DNA from: an uncultured Eubacteriales bacterium | GTDB taxonomy: Bacteria > Bacillota > Clostridia > Oscillospirales > Oscillospiraceae | Length of the DNA: 64,000 nt | Assembly: GCA_900544405.1 (NCBI GenBank) | Contig: UQVA01000001.1 | Coordinates: forward strand, 124,001-188,000 | Reading direction: 5' to 3' | In this document: positions 9,263-16,786 of the stretch, piece by piece | Numbering within the stretch: position 1 is the stretch's first letter | Layout of the letters: every line of letters starts with the position of its first letter | The notes under the pieces: model-generated | Told to the model about the DNA's origin: nothing | Database searches by the model: none | The model's input: only the letters and a program-made list of their open reading frames with translations | Made by a program: the position numbers and the translations under genes

Positions 9263-9730
9263 TCAATCGCTGAATGGCGGCAGCATGTGGTCCCCGGTGG
9301 GCATATAAGGTTCCATATCGAAGGTATCCCGCATTTCCTTGGGAACGGAAGCAAGACTTCTGGCAACGTAATACTGCCCATCAATCAGAACTACAAAGCT
9401 CCAAGAAACATCACGCTTGCTTGTATCAATTTGGTTTGGCATCTCCCATTCCACGGCCCACAAAGAATCATTGATTTTCTGCCATTTGAGCATTTTATAA
9501 GTTCCGGGAACGGGGCTTAATTCTTCAAACAGCGTGCGGTCTGCATCATCTCTGAACAGGACTATTTTTGCGGCTTCTTTCATGTCACTGGCGCAGCCAT
9601 CCATGTACTTTTGAAAGAGTTCTTTTGCTTCCTTTGGCACACCGTCATTTGCTGTACAGGCGGCGAAGGAGAAAAGAAGTACAGTCAACAGTAGCAAACT
9701 TACCAATTTGAGCAAGGGAATCTTTTCCAC
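9263..9730 (-). CDS. Lipoprotein of unknown function, third of three paralogues
   Basis: 155 residues from a GTG start at 9730, chosen because GAAGGTGA lies just before it, matching the RBS of its paralogue; an ATG at 9748 is an alternative overlapping the upstream stop. It has a hydrophobic signal segment ending in a lipobox (FSFAAC), then the shared sequence GVPKEAKELFQ, a central region with KINDSLWAVEWE, and a tail ending MLPPFSD. It closely resembles the protein from 9741-10208 and more distantly that from 10219-10662. I cannot assign a function; anchoring outside the cell membrane is inferred. Confidence 0.75.
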   Translation of the reverse strand: MEKIPLLKLVSLLLLTVLLFSFAACTANDGVPKEAKELFQKYMDGCASDMKEAAKIVLFRDDADRTLFEELSPVPGTYKMLKWQKINDSLWAVEWEMPNQIDTSKRDVSWSFVVLIDGQYYVARSLASVPKEMRDTFDMEPYMPTGDHMLPPFSD

Positions 9731-9740
9731 GTTGTCACCT

Positions 9741-10208
9741 TCAGTCATAGAAATTTGGAAGCATTGTGCCGTCCGTGGGAATGTAAGGCTCGATGTCAAA
9801 GGTGTCCCGGAATACTCTCGGAACGCTGGCAATACTGCGGGCAATAATATACTGTTCGTCACGAAGAAGAACAAAACTCCAGTTGGTATATACTACTGCT
9901 TTGCCCTGTGAATTGGGCTTTGTATTTTCCCATTGAACTGCCCAAATGGAATCGTTGATTTTCTCCCACTTCAGGATTTTGAAGGTATCAGTCGATGGAG
10001 GGGATTCCTCAAAATCCTTCCGTTCAGCATCATCCCTGAAAATAACGAGCTTGGCAGCTTCTATCCTATCGGATTTGAGATAATCCAGATAATTTTGAAA
10101 GAGTTCTTTTGCTTCCTTTGGCACACCATCCTTTGCCGCACAGGCGGCAAGGGACAGGAGCAGGACCAGGCAGAGCAGAATCAAAATCGCTCTGGAAACC
10201 GGTTTCAT
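9741..10208 (-). CDS. Lipoprotein of unknown function, second of three paralogues
   Basis: 155 residues from the ATG at 10208, preceded by GAGGTGA. The signal peptide ends in a lipobox (LSLAAC). The mature part shares GVPKEAKELFQ, FRDDAE, KINDSIWAVQWE, RSIASVP and FDIEPYIPT with its downstream neighbour, so a recent tandem duplication is likely. The stop codon overlaps the alternative ATG of the next gene. Function unknown. Confidence 0.78.
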   Translation of the reverse strand: MKPVSRAILILLCLVLLLSLAACAAKDGVPKEAKELFQNYLDYLKSDRIEAAKLVIFRDDAERKDFEESPPSTDTFKILKWEKINDSIWAVQWENTKPNSQGKAVVYTNWSFVLLRDEQYIIARSIASVPRVFRDTFDIEPYIPTDGTMLPNFYD

Positions 10209-10218
10209 GGGTGTCACC

Positions 10219-10662
10219 TCATTTCTGTTCGCCTAAATACAAATTGCTGGTCGGTGTGTAGGGGGACAGGTCCACGCCTGCCTGAATATCCTGGGGGATG
10301 TTGTCCACGCCGGGACAGACCTTGTAAGTGCCGTCCAGCAGGATCACAAAGCTGTCGTGTTCCGTGGTCATTCCTTCCACCATTTTCAGGGAAGCGGAGA
10401 CTACCCAAAGGCGGTCACTGAGTTTCACCCAGTCGTGGATCTCATACCCGGATAATTCCGGCGGGACCTCTGCCCAGGCACTTTTCTCCTGGTCGGTCAG
10501 GTTGCAGTAGCTTGCGGCCAGGGCCATATCGGAGGTTGCAGCCTTCAGATAGTCCTCAAAGACCTGCTTGGCTTTCTTCGGTACATCGTCGCCGGAAGCG
10601 CAGGCAGAGAGGGAGATAATGAGTATGAAACAGAGAACGAAAGAAATGACTTTTTTTAGCAT
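10219..10662 (-). CDS. Lipoprotein of unknown function, first of three paralogues
   Basis: 147 residues from the ATG at 10662; an in-frame TTG at 10671 overlaps the preceding stop. The signal sequence ends in a lipobox (ISLSAC). DVPKKAKQVFEDYLKA, a short WVKLSDRLWVV segment and the C-terminal DLSPYTPTSN align with motifs in the two lipoproteins downstream, but this copy is more divergent. It lies 5 nt after the upstream gene and 10 nt before the next, so the group should be one transcript. Function unknown. Confidence 0.75.
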   Translation of the reverse strand: MLKKVISFVLCFILIISLSACASGDDVPKKAKQVFEDYLKAATSDMALAASYCNLTDQEKSAWAEVPPELSGYEIHDWVKLSDRLWVVSASLKMVEGMTTEHDSFVILLDGTYKVCPGVDNIPQDIQAGVDLSPYTPTSNLYLGEQK

Positions 10663-10667
10663 AGTTA

Positions 10668-11246
10668 TCAAGACCCCGATGCGTAAATTGTGAGGTTGCC
10701 AGAGACGTAGCCGGAGGAACTGGTAACCATATTCTTAATGAAACTATAGTATGTAACTTTGCTATCAAGCCGAGAAACCTCAAGTTTGCCGGTGGAAAGG
10801 ACACCACGTGTTGCATTGAAACGTATTCCGTCGACAGCAACATAAGTACCACCATTCACATAGCTATATTTACAGATTCCAAAATAGATGGAATCATACG
10901 ATGCAAGTGCATTGCTTGTACTGTGGTCAAGAGTTGCACGGCAAAGAATGTACTTGCATCCGTAAGGCAGGTCGGCTGTGGTGAAGGATTTTCCACCGGC
11001 ATCGCTCGTGAGCAAATCGTAAACTCTTGTTGCAGTGATGCTGAACAGAGCGTGATACGTTGTGCCTCCGTCGATGATGGTTTGGTCGGCGCGGGTTGCG
11101 ATGTCGGGTAAAATAGTGCCGGTGATGTTCTCTTTGGAACCAAGGATGAAATCCTCAGACTCCGTGTTTTCCTCCGCACTGGCAACAAATGCCATCGTGA
11201 AGAGCATGGACAGCGTCAACAGAATTGCGAATAACTTTTTCATCAT
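10668..11246 (-). CDS. Secreted protein of unknown function
   Basis: 192 residues. A signal peptide (MMKKLFAILLTLSMLF, cleavage near VASAEE) is followed by a soluble region rich in Thr, Ser and Tyr with no family I recognise. An RBS (AAGAGGT) lies before the ATG at 11246. It is the first gene of the leftward group with three lipoproteins, suggesting a shared envelope role. It has no lipobox or transmembrane anchor, so it is probably released or held by partners. Confidence 0.72.
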   Translation of the reverse strand: MMKKLFAILLTLSMLFTMAFVASAEENTESEDFILGSKENITGTILPDIATRADQTIIDGGTTYHALFSITATRVYDLLTSDAGGKSFTTADLPYGCKYILCRATLDHSTSNALASYDSIYFGICKYSYVNGGTYVAVDGIRFNATRGVLSTGKLEVSRLDSKVTYYSFIKNMVTSSSGYVSGNLTIYASGS

Positions 11247-11276
11247 GGTTGTTACCTCTTTCTAAAATAATGTGGG

Positions 11277-11294
11277 GGATACGAATGCGTATCC
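11277..11294 (-). repeat. Short hairpin in the leader of the lipoprotein operon
   Basis: GGATACG (11277-11283) and CGTATCC (11288-11294) form a perfect seven-base inverted repeat with a four-base loop, about 30 nt before the first gene of the leftward operon. No T-tract follows, so it is not a terminator; it could be an operator or an mRNA-stabilising hairpin. Confidence 0.45.
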
Positions 11295-11399
11295 ATAGGC
11301 GGCGGACGTTCGGACGTGAAAATTACGGCTCCAATTCCCTGTTCTTGATGTCCAACTCCTTGTATTATAGAGTAGTAGTTTTTAGTGTCCCTCTCCAAG

Positions 11400-11598
11400 G
11401 ACATGTGCTACACTGTAAAGGATGCTGTGGATTGGTACATCGCTCCTACCGCAAGACGGTTAAAGAAAGGCTCCAACCACAGCCCTTTACAGTATTGTTA
11501 ATCAGTTAGATACCGCCAGACGGTTTATGTGGAACAAGGTTACAAGGGTAAAGTGTCCTGTGGAACCAGCATCAAAAAACATACCGGAGGTATTCATC
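11400..11598 (+). ncRNA. Candidate bridge RNA of the IS110 element
   Basis: CTGTAAAGG, GCTGTGG and TTGG in 11413-11435 pair in order with CCAA, CCACAGC and CCTTTACAG in 11473-11492, giving a long stem with small bulges and an open internal region of about 37 nt. Inside it is ACCG-CAAGA-CGGT (11448-11460), and a near copy, ACCG-CCAGA-CGGT, lies at 11512-11524. IS110 recombinases are known to use a structured bridge RNA from the non-coding end next to the gene. Position, length and looped stems fit; donor and target loops were not assigned. Confidence 0.45.
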
Positions 11599-12777
11599 AT
11601 GATTTGTGTGGGAATTGACGTTGCTAAGGACAAGCACGACTGCTTCATCCTTAACTCAGAAGGTGAAGTTCTGGCAGATGTCTTCACCATCCTCAACAAC
11701 GCAGACGGTTTTGACACACTTCTGCAAACCATTCGCAGCTACACCCGCCCGGAGGACAAAATAAAGGTAGGGCTTGAGGCTACCGGACATTACAGCTACA
11801 ACATTCTCGGGTTTCTTCTTGACTGCGGCCTGCCAACCTATGTCATAAACCCATTGCACACCAACCTCTACCGGAAAAGCCTGAGTCTTCGTAAAACCAA
11901 GACCGACCGGATCGATGCGCGAACCATTGCAACTATGCTCATGTCTGATGTGGACCTCAAGTCCTACACAGACACAGTATACCACAACGAGGAGCTAAAG
12001 TCACTCACAAGATACCGGTTTGACAAAGTTCGTGAGCGGGCACAGCTGAAAAGCTCCATTGCCAGATTGGTCTGTATTCTCTTTCCAGAACTGGAAAAGC
12101 TGGTCCCTACCCTCCATATGGCATCTGTTTACACACTTCTCAGCGAATTTCCAGGGGCCAAGCAGGTTGCATCCGCACACTTGACCCGGCTAACAAATTT
12201 GCTGCATGAGGCATCCAAAGGCCGTTACGGAAGAGAGAAAGCAATTCAAATCCGGGACGCTGCCAGAATATCCATTGGCTCTGCCATGCCGGCAAAGTCT
12301 CTGGAACTGAAGCACACCATTCATCTTATCCGCGAATTGGATGCGGAGATTGAGGAAATTGAAACGGAAATTGACTCCGTAATGGAAACGCTTCATTCTC
12401 CCATTACGTCCATTCCAGGCATCGGCAACCGCATGGGCGCTATGATTCTGGCTGAAGTCGGGGACTTCTCCAATTTTGATTCCGCAGATAAGATTCTGGC
12501 CTATGCCGGCCTCTCACCGTCCACCTACCAGTCGGGGCAGCTTACCAGCAGCTACGCCCACATGGAGAAACGAGGCTCCAGGTATCTGCGCTATGCCATT
12601 TTCAATGCCACGAAATTCGTTTGTAACTGGGATCCAACTTTTGCGGCCTACCTTGCAAAAAAACGGAATGAGGGAAAGCATTACAATGTCGCTATCTCCC
12701 ATGCTGCCAAGAAGCTTGTGCGACTAATCTACACAATGGAGCAGACCAGGCAGCCATACAGACGAGCCGCTGTCTAA
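11599..12777 (+). CDS. IS110-family transposase (DEDD recombinase)
   Basis: 392 residues from the ATG at 11599 (RBS GGAGG). The N-terminal DEDD domain is visible: GIDVAKDKHD (first Asp), GLEATGHYSY (Glu) and KTDRIDARTIA (Asp pair near residue 110). The C-terminal Transposase_20 domain starts at SIPGIGNRMGAMILAEVGDF and contains AYAGLSPSTYQSG with the conserved serine region and KRGSRYLRYAIF. The gene looks intact, with all motifs and full length, so the element may be active. Earlier in-frame starts lie in the probable bridge-RNA region and are rejected. Confidence 0.93.
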   Translation: MICVGIDVAKDKHDCFILNSEGEVLADVFTILNNADGFDTLLQTIRSYTRPEDKIKVGLEATGHYSYNILGFLLDCGLPTYVINPLHTNLYRKSLSLRKTKTDRIDARTIATMLMSDVDLKSYTDTVYHNEELKSLTRYRFDKVRERAQLKSSIARLVCILFPELEKLVPTLHMASVYTLLSEFPGAKQVASAHLTRLTNLLHEASKGRYGREKAIQIRDAARISIGSAMPAKSLELKHTIHLIRELDAEIEEIETEIDSVMETLHSPITSIPGIGNRMGAMILAEVGDFSNFDSADKILAYAGLSPSTYQSGQLTSSYAHMEKRGSRYLRYAIFNATKFVCNWDPTFAAYLAKKRNEGKHYNVAISHAAKKLVRLIYTMEQTRQPYRRAAV

Positions 12778-12796
12778 ACCCTGTCAAGCTTTCCTT

Positions 12797-12818
12797 AGAG
12801 CGCTGTCAGTGGCGCTCT
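12797..12818 (+). terminator. Hairpin after the transposase gene
   Basis: AGAGCGC (12797-12803) pairs with GCGCTCT (12812-12818) around an eight-base loop, 20 nt after the transposase stop. Only a weak T content follows (GCTTGCT), so termination strength is doubtful. Confidence 0.4.
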
Positions 12819-12928
12819 GCTTGCTATAACGTGTTTGCGTTTTACTTTTTTGCACCAGCACCGCTAAATTGGGCCTTGACTTTTAATAGTTAGTCTTTCT
12901 GAATAGAATAGACCTTTGCTATGTCACA

Positions 12929-12957
12929 ATTGTATCAACGAAATTTGGGATTGTCAA
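12929..12957 (-). promoter_or_regulatory. Strong sigma-A promoter facing the IS element
   Basis: On the minus strand TTGACA (12957-12952), a 17-base spacer and TACAAT (12934-12929) make a near-consensus promoter. It points left into the IS110 element, and the only leftward genes beyond it are the secreted-protein/lipoprotein operon starting at 11246. No coding region begins between it and the IS. The remainder of 12778-13091 holds only the hairpin, this promoter and the trmO terminator. Confidence 0.7.
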
Positions 12958-13050
12958 GAATTTTTATACCGGTAAACTTAACAAAGTTTCGCTGTGTAAT
13001 TTGGCGGATATGACCAAAACTGAATGCCGTTCCAGAAAACATCATACAAC

Positions 13051-13087
13051 TTAAAAGTCCCCGCTGTCTCCTTCAAGGCAGCGGGGA
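13051..13087 (-). terminator. Terminator after trmO
   Basis: On the minus strand TCCCCGCTG pairs with CAGCGGGGA (13058-13066 with 13079-13087) and is followed by CTTTTAAG, just past the trmO stop codon. Confidence 0.8.
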
Positions 13088-13091
13088 AACT

Positions 13092-13781
13092 TTATTGGAT
13101 TTTCGTAATGCGCTCCACCTGCAACGTATTCTCCCGGACGGTGAATTTTACGTTGCATCCGGCAAAGTCCAGGCCGTAGACCCGGTCCGGGTCGTGCTGG
13201 TAGGAGGGCCGGGGGTCGTGGGACAGAACGCCCAGCAGGGCGGAGCGCTTTTCCTCCGGCACAACTTCCAGAAGCGATTTTTGGCACTTTACCTCCAAAA
13301 GGAAGGCGTTTGCCGAATCCGTGAAGCCCCCAAGAGCCTCCGGGTGGGCATCGGAATAGGGGATATAGGGCTTGATGTCGAAGATGGGCGTGCCGTCCAG
13401 AAGGTCCGCTCCGGCCACCCGCAGCACCGTTCCCCGGTCCTCATCTTCTTCAATTCCCAGCAATCTGACGCAGGAAAGGGCCAGCCCGTTGGGCCGGAAA
13501 GAGGACCGGGTGGCGAATACACCCATGCGGGTATTGCCCCCCAGACGGGGCGGACGAACCGTAGGAGACCAGTCTTTGCGGAGGTTTTTGGAGAATTGCC
13601 AGATGATCCAAATGTATGAAAATCCCTCCAATCCACGCAAAGCGTCGGGATTTCTATATTCCGACTCAAAGACAATTGTACTCTCCAATTCTTCGACCAA
13701 ACCGCTTTGCCGGGGGATACCAAATTTTGTTAAGAAATCGCTTTCCATGTGGGCGATGGGGTGAATGACAATATCTTCCAT
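13092..13781 (-). CDS. trmO: tRNA N6-threonylcarbamoyladenosine methyltransferase, TrmO/TsaA family
   Basis: 229 residues from the ATG at 13781, directly after AGGAGG; a longer in-frame extension upstream overlaps the next gene and is rejected. The protein opens with IHPIAHMESDF and shows the TrmO motifs GLEGFSYIWIIWQF, RPPRLGGNTRMGVFATRSSFRPN and DGTPIFDIKPYIPYSDA. The family methylates t6A37 in certain tRNAs using SAM. C-terminal residues (about 160-229) match the extra domain common in these proteins. It stands alone, with terminators on both sides. Confidence 0.9.
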   Translation of the reverse strand: MEDIVIHPIAHMESDFLTKFGIPRQSGLVEELESTIVFESEYRNPDALRGLEGFSYIWIIWQFSKNLRKDWSPTVRPPRLGGNTRMGVFATRSSFRPNGLALSCVRLLGIEEDEDRGTVLRVAGADLLDGTPIFDIKPYIPYSDAHPEALGGFTDSANAFLLEVKCQKSLLEVVPEEKRSALLGVLSHDPRPSYQHDPDRVYGLDFAGCNVKFTVRENTLQVERITKIQ

Positions 13782-13800
13782 GGGGACCTCCTGCTTGGAA

Positions 13801-13829
13801 TAAAGAAAAGGGCCTGCCGCAGCAGGCCC
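13801..13829 (-). terminator. Terminator after the 76-residue protein gene
   Basis: GGGCCTGC (13810-13817) and GCAGGCCC (13822-13829) form an eight-base perfect stem with a four-base loop; on the minus strand it is followed by TTTTCTTTA. It separates the small gene from trmO. Confidence 0.82.
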
Positions 13830-13839
13830 AGGAATATGC

Positions 13840-14070
13840 TCAGTGCTGGTCCAGCCAGGCATTGACCTTAGTCTTTGCCATGCGGAGGATGTCTTCCTGA
13901 GGATAGGGAGAAGCCGCTCCGCCGGATACATAGAGAAAATACAGGCCGCCGGGGGTCTGGTACAGCGTTTCCTCATAACCGGCAGGGTCACCGAAATAGC
14001 CATTTGTGTACTGCTTGATCCTGGTAGCGGTTTCGGTGTCATATTCCTTCTTGCAAATGATCTTCTTCAT
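13840..14070 (-). CDS. Small conserved-looking protein of unknown function
   Basis: 76 residues with an excellent RBS (AAAGGAGG) and its own promoter and terminator, so it is a real gene. The sequence starts MKKIICKKEYDTETATRIK and ends KTKVNAWLDQH; the middle has GYFGDPAGYEETLYQTPGG and LYFLYVSGG. It is charged at both ends and has no signal peptide or membrane segment. I do not recognise a characterised family; similar small proteins may be common in clostridia, but that is recollection, not shown here. Confidence 0.75.
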   Translation of the reverse strand: MKKIICKKEYDTETATRIKQYTNGYFGDPAGYEETLYQTPGGLYFLYVSGGAASPYPQEDILRMAKTKVNAWLDQH

Positions 14071-14102
14071 GGGTGAACCTCCTTTCGAGATTTGCTGAGG
14101 CC

Positions 14103-14131
14103 ATTATACGGCTATTTCTTCGGAAAATCAA
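14103..14131 (-). promoter_or_regulatory. Promoter of the 76-residue protein gene
   Basis: On the minus strand TTGATT (14131-14126), a 17-base spacer and TATAAT (14108-14103) precede the gene starting at 14070. Confidence 0.75.
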
Positions 14132-14236
14132 GGGCAAATGGATAAAATTCCCGGTTATCCGTGAATATTGTTAAATTAGAATTGGAATCGGCAAAGAATA
14201 CCCGCCGTTCTTCGTAAAAATGCACAAGGAAATTCC

Positions 14237-14265
14237 TTGCCAAAGGGGAGCGGGTGTGGTATGCT
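14237..14265 (+). promoter_or_regulatory. Promoter of the GNAT gene
   Basis: TTGCCA (14237-14242), a 17-base spacer and TATGCT (14260-14265) lie about 20 nt before the ATG at 14287. Confidence 0.6.
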
Positions 14266-14286
14266 TTTGGAAAAGGGGGCGCAGAC

Positions 14287-14925
14287 ATGAAAAATATCCC
14301 CATGTTCACCACGGAAAACGGTGTAGCCAGCCTGATTTTGCAGGAGATCCCCTACCGGCAGGAGGCCTACGTCCATATCCGCTCCACGGCCGAGCCGGAG
14401 GCGTTCTTCCGGGAATGTGTCGATTTCTGCAAAATGGCCGGGGCGGAGAAGATTTATCTCACCGGCCATCCGCTGCTGGAAACACGCTATTCCTTCCATA
14501 CCAGCGTCCTGCGGCTCCGCCGGGCCCTGCCGGAAAACCGGGAGAGCGGCTGCCTGTTTCCGGTCCAGCGGGAGACGCTGGAAAACTTCCGGGAAATTTA
14601 TAACCGCCGGATGGCGAAGGTCGAAAACGCAGCTACCCTGACCCTCTCCGGGGCGGAGGACCTGCTGAAACGGGGAGACGGCTATTTCGTCCACGACGGA
14701 AAGACACTCCTGGGCATCGGCATCGCCTCCGGCGGCAGCATCGACTGCGTGATTGCCGAGGTGCGGGGTGCCGGACAGCGGGTAATGGAAGCCTTGTTCC
14801 ATGCCCTCTCCGAGGACAGCGTGGAATTGGAGGTAGCCTCCACCAATGCCCCCGCCGTGGCCCTTTATGAGCGCATGGGCTTCGTGTGCGTGGAGGAAAA
14901 AAGCCGCTGGTACGGCATTTTCTGA
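14287..14925 (+). CDS. GNAT-family N-acetyltransferase
   Basis: 212 residues. The C-terminal half has the GNAT fold signature: VIAEVRGAGQRVMEALF fits the acetyl-CoA pyrophosphate loop (R-G-x-G-x-x), and SVELEVASTNAPAVALYERMGFVCV is the classical final motif. The N-terminal half (about residues 1-100) is not recognised and may bind substrate or be a second degenerate GNAT unit. The ATG at 14287 follows a G-rich RBS (GGGGG). Substrate unknown. It is just upstream of ylxM but separated by that operon's own promoter. Confidence 0.8.
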   Translation: MKNIPMFTTENGVASLILQEIPYRQEAYVHIRSTAEPEAFFRECVDFCKMAGAEKIYLTGHPLLETRYSFHTSVLRLRRALPENRESGCLFPVQRETLENFREIYNRRMAKVENAATLTLSGAEDLLKRGDGYFVHDGKTLLGIGIASGGSIDCVIAEVRGAGQRVMEALFHALSEDSVELEVASTNAPAVALYERMGFVCVEEKSRWYGIF

Positions 14926-14927
14926 AA

Positions 14928-15002
14928 TGTCAAGGAAAAATGCTTGACAAACCGGCTTGGATGTGGTATCATACTCAAGCTGTCAAGGCGATACCCTTGA
15001 CA
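14928..15002 (+). promoter_or_regulatory. ylxM-ffh promoter flanked by two copies of an inverted repeat
   Basis: TTGACA (14944-14949), 17 bases, TATCAT (14967-14972). The -35 box forms one arm of TGTCAAG-N8-CTTGACA (14928-14949), and a second copy, TGTCAAGG-N6-CCTTGACA (14981-15002), starts at the predicted transcription start. Two matching inverted repeats around a promoter look like operator sites; the second could also form a leader hairpin. No regulator can be named. Confidence 0.6.
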
Positions 15003-15014
15003 AGGAGGGAAAAC

Positions 15015-15359
15015 ATGGAACCCACAGAGTTGATTCTGCTCTATGATTACTACGGCGAACTGTTGACCCCCCGGCAGCGGCAGTGCTTTGAGCTGCGGTA
15101 TCATCAGGACCTTTCCCTTGGGGAGATCGCCCAGGAATTGAACGTCAGCCGCCAGGGCGTGTATGACAACCTGAGCCGGGCGGATGCGCTGCTGCAAAAT
15201 ATGGAAGCAAAGACCGGCTTCGTCCGCCGGGAGCGCCAGTGCCGCCAGGCGGCGGAGCGCATCCGTCAGGAAGCGGACAGGCTGTTGACCATGGAAAATG
15301 ATACGGTTCGTTCTGCGGCCCAGGCCATTTTGGCTGCGGCGGCGGAATTGGAGGAGTAA
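15015..15359 (+). CDS. ylxM: YlxM-family helix-turn-helix protein
   Basis: 114 residues with a sigma-70 region 4-like helix-turn-helix: LTPRQRQCFELRYHQDLSLGEIAQELNVSRQGVYDNL, residues about 17-53. In Firmicutes this small protein is encoded directly before ffh and is linked to signal recognition particle function or expression. The start at 15015 follows AAGGAGG. It lies 3 nt before ffh, so the two are co-translated. It is longer at the C-terminus than minimal family members, with an alanine-rich helix. Confidence 0.88.
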   Translation: MEPTELILLYDYYGELLTPRQRQCFELRYHQDLSLGEIAQELNVSRQGVYDNLSRADALLQNMEAKTGFVRRERQCRQAAERIRQEADRLLTMENDTVRSAAQAILAAAAELEE

Positions 15360-15362
15360 GCT

Positions 15363-16721
15363 ATGGCGTTTGAAGGCTTAACTGAAAAGATCTCTGCGAC
15401 CTTCAAAAAGCTGCGCGGAAAAGGTCGGCTGAAGGAGTCCGATGTGAAGGAGGCTATGCGGGAAATTCGCATGGCGCTGCTGGAAGCGGATGTCAGCTAT
15501 AAGGTCGTCAAGGATTTTACCAAATCCGCTACAGAGCGGTGCGTGGGTGCCGATGTGCTGGAATCCCTGACCCCGGCGCAGATGATCGTGAAGATCGTCA
15601 ACGAGGAGCTTACCAAGCTCATGGGCTCGGACATCAAGCACATCCGCATGAACCCCAACGGTCCCACGGTGGTGATGCTGGTGGGCCTGCAGGGTGCCGG
15701 TAAGACCACCAACGGCTCCAAGCTGGCGGGCCTGATGAAGCGGCAGGGGAAAAATCCACTGCTGGTGGCCTGCGATATTTACCGTCCCGCCGCTATCCAG
15801 CAGTTGAAGGTCTGCGGCGAAAAGCTGGGCATCCCGGTTTTTGAAAAGGGTCAGGAGAACCCCGTGACCATCGCCAAGGAAGCGGTGCTGTACGCCCGTC
15901 AGCGGGGCTACGACATGGTGTTCCTGGACACTGCCGGACGGCTCCATGTGGACGAAGCCCTCATGGAGGAACTGAAAAACATCAAGGAAACGGTCCACCC
16001 GGATGAAATTATGCTGGTGGTGGACGCCATGACCGGCCAAGATGCGGTGAACGCCGCACAGAGCTTCAACGACTGGCTGAATATTGATTCCGTCATGCTT
16101 TCCAAGCTGGACGGCGACGCCAGAGGCGGCGCAGCCCTGTCCGTCCGGGCCGTTACCGGCAAGCCGGTGAAGTTCGTGGGCGTGGGCGAAAAGCTGGAGG
16201 ACATCGAACCCTTCCATCCGGACCGGATGGCTTCCCGAATTTTGGGCATGGGCGATGTGCTGAGCCTCATCGAGAAGGCGGAAAAGGCATACGATGCCAA
16301 GAAAGCCGCCGAAATGGAGGAGAAGCTGAAATCCAACCGCTTCACCCTCCAGGATTTTTACGACCAGTTGGTACAGATGAAGTCCATGGGCTCCATGCAG
16401 GATATTCTTGCACAGATGCCCGGCGGGGCCAATCTGAAAAATATCAATGTGGATGAAAAGGCCATGTCCCGGACCGAGGCCATCATCCTCTCCATGACTC
16501 CCAAGGAGCGGGAGAATCCTTCCATCATCGGCGCCAGCCGGAAGAAGCGCATTGCCGCCGGTGCGGGCGTGAAGGTGGAGGACGTGAACCGGCTCCTGAA
16601 ATCCTTTGAACAAATGCGCAGCCTCATCCGCCAGTTCTCCGGGCCGGGCGCCGGGAAGAAAATGAAGCGGATGCGTGGTATGGGCGGCCTGGGCGGCTTT
16701 GGCGGCATGAAGGGCTTTTGA
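15363..16721 (+). CDS. ffh: Signal recognition particle protein Ffh
   Basis: 452 residues with N, G and M domains in order. G-domain motifs: GLQGAGKTTNGSKLA (G1, near residue 107), DTAGRLHVDE (G3), LSKLDGDARGGAALS (G4 and closing loop). The C-terminal M domain has methionine-rich segments (MKSMGSMQDILAQMPGG) and a glycine/methionine tail (RMRGMGGLGGFGGMKGF). It binds SRP RNA and signal peptides of membrane proteins and works with FtsY, which is not in this window. Confidence 0.97.
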   Translation: MAFEGLTEKISATFKKLRGKGRLKESDVKEAMREIRMALLEADVSYKVVKDFTKSATERCVGADVLESLTPAQMIVKIVNEELTKLMGSDIKHIRMNPNGPTVVMLVGLQGAGKTTNGSKLAGLMKRQGKNPLLVACDIYRPAAIQQLKVCGEKLGIPVFEKGQENPVTIAKEAVLYARQRGYDMVFLDTAGRLHVDEALMEELKNIKETVHPDEIMLVVDAMTGQDAVNAAQSFNDWLNIDSVMLSKLDGDARGGAALSVRAVTGKPVKFVGVGEKLEDIEPFHPDRMASRILGMGDVLSLIEKAEKAYDAKKAAEMEEKLKSNRFTLQDFYDQLVQMKSMGSMQDILAQMPGGANLKNINVDEKAMSRTEAIILSMTPKERENPSIIGASRKKRIAAGAGVKVEDVNRLLKSFEQMRSLIRQFSGPGAGKKMKRMRGMGGLGGFGGMKGF

Positions 16722-16786
16722 TTTGGTTCGCTGAAAGCAAATATGGCTTTGCGATATAGAAATGCTAATTTTGGAGGTGAATTCTC

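Larger units (their letters stand above)
11380..12895 (+). mobile_element. IS110-family insertion sequence (ends approximate)
   Basis: The element is defined by its transposase gene (11599-12777), about 200 nt of structured non-coding DNA before it and about 120 nt after it. The IS110 family usually lacks terminal inverted repeats and clear target duplications, so I could not fix the ends; the given limits are estimates. It lies between a strong leftward promoter (12929-12957) and the leftward lipoprotein operon, whose transcription it may have interrupted. Confidence 0.55.
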
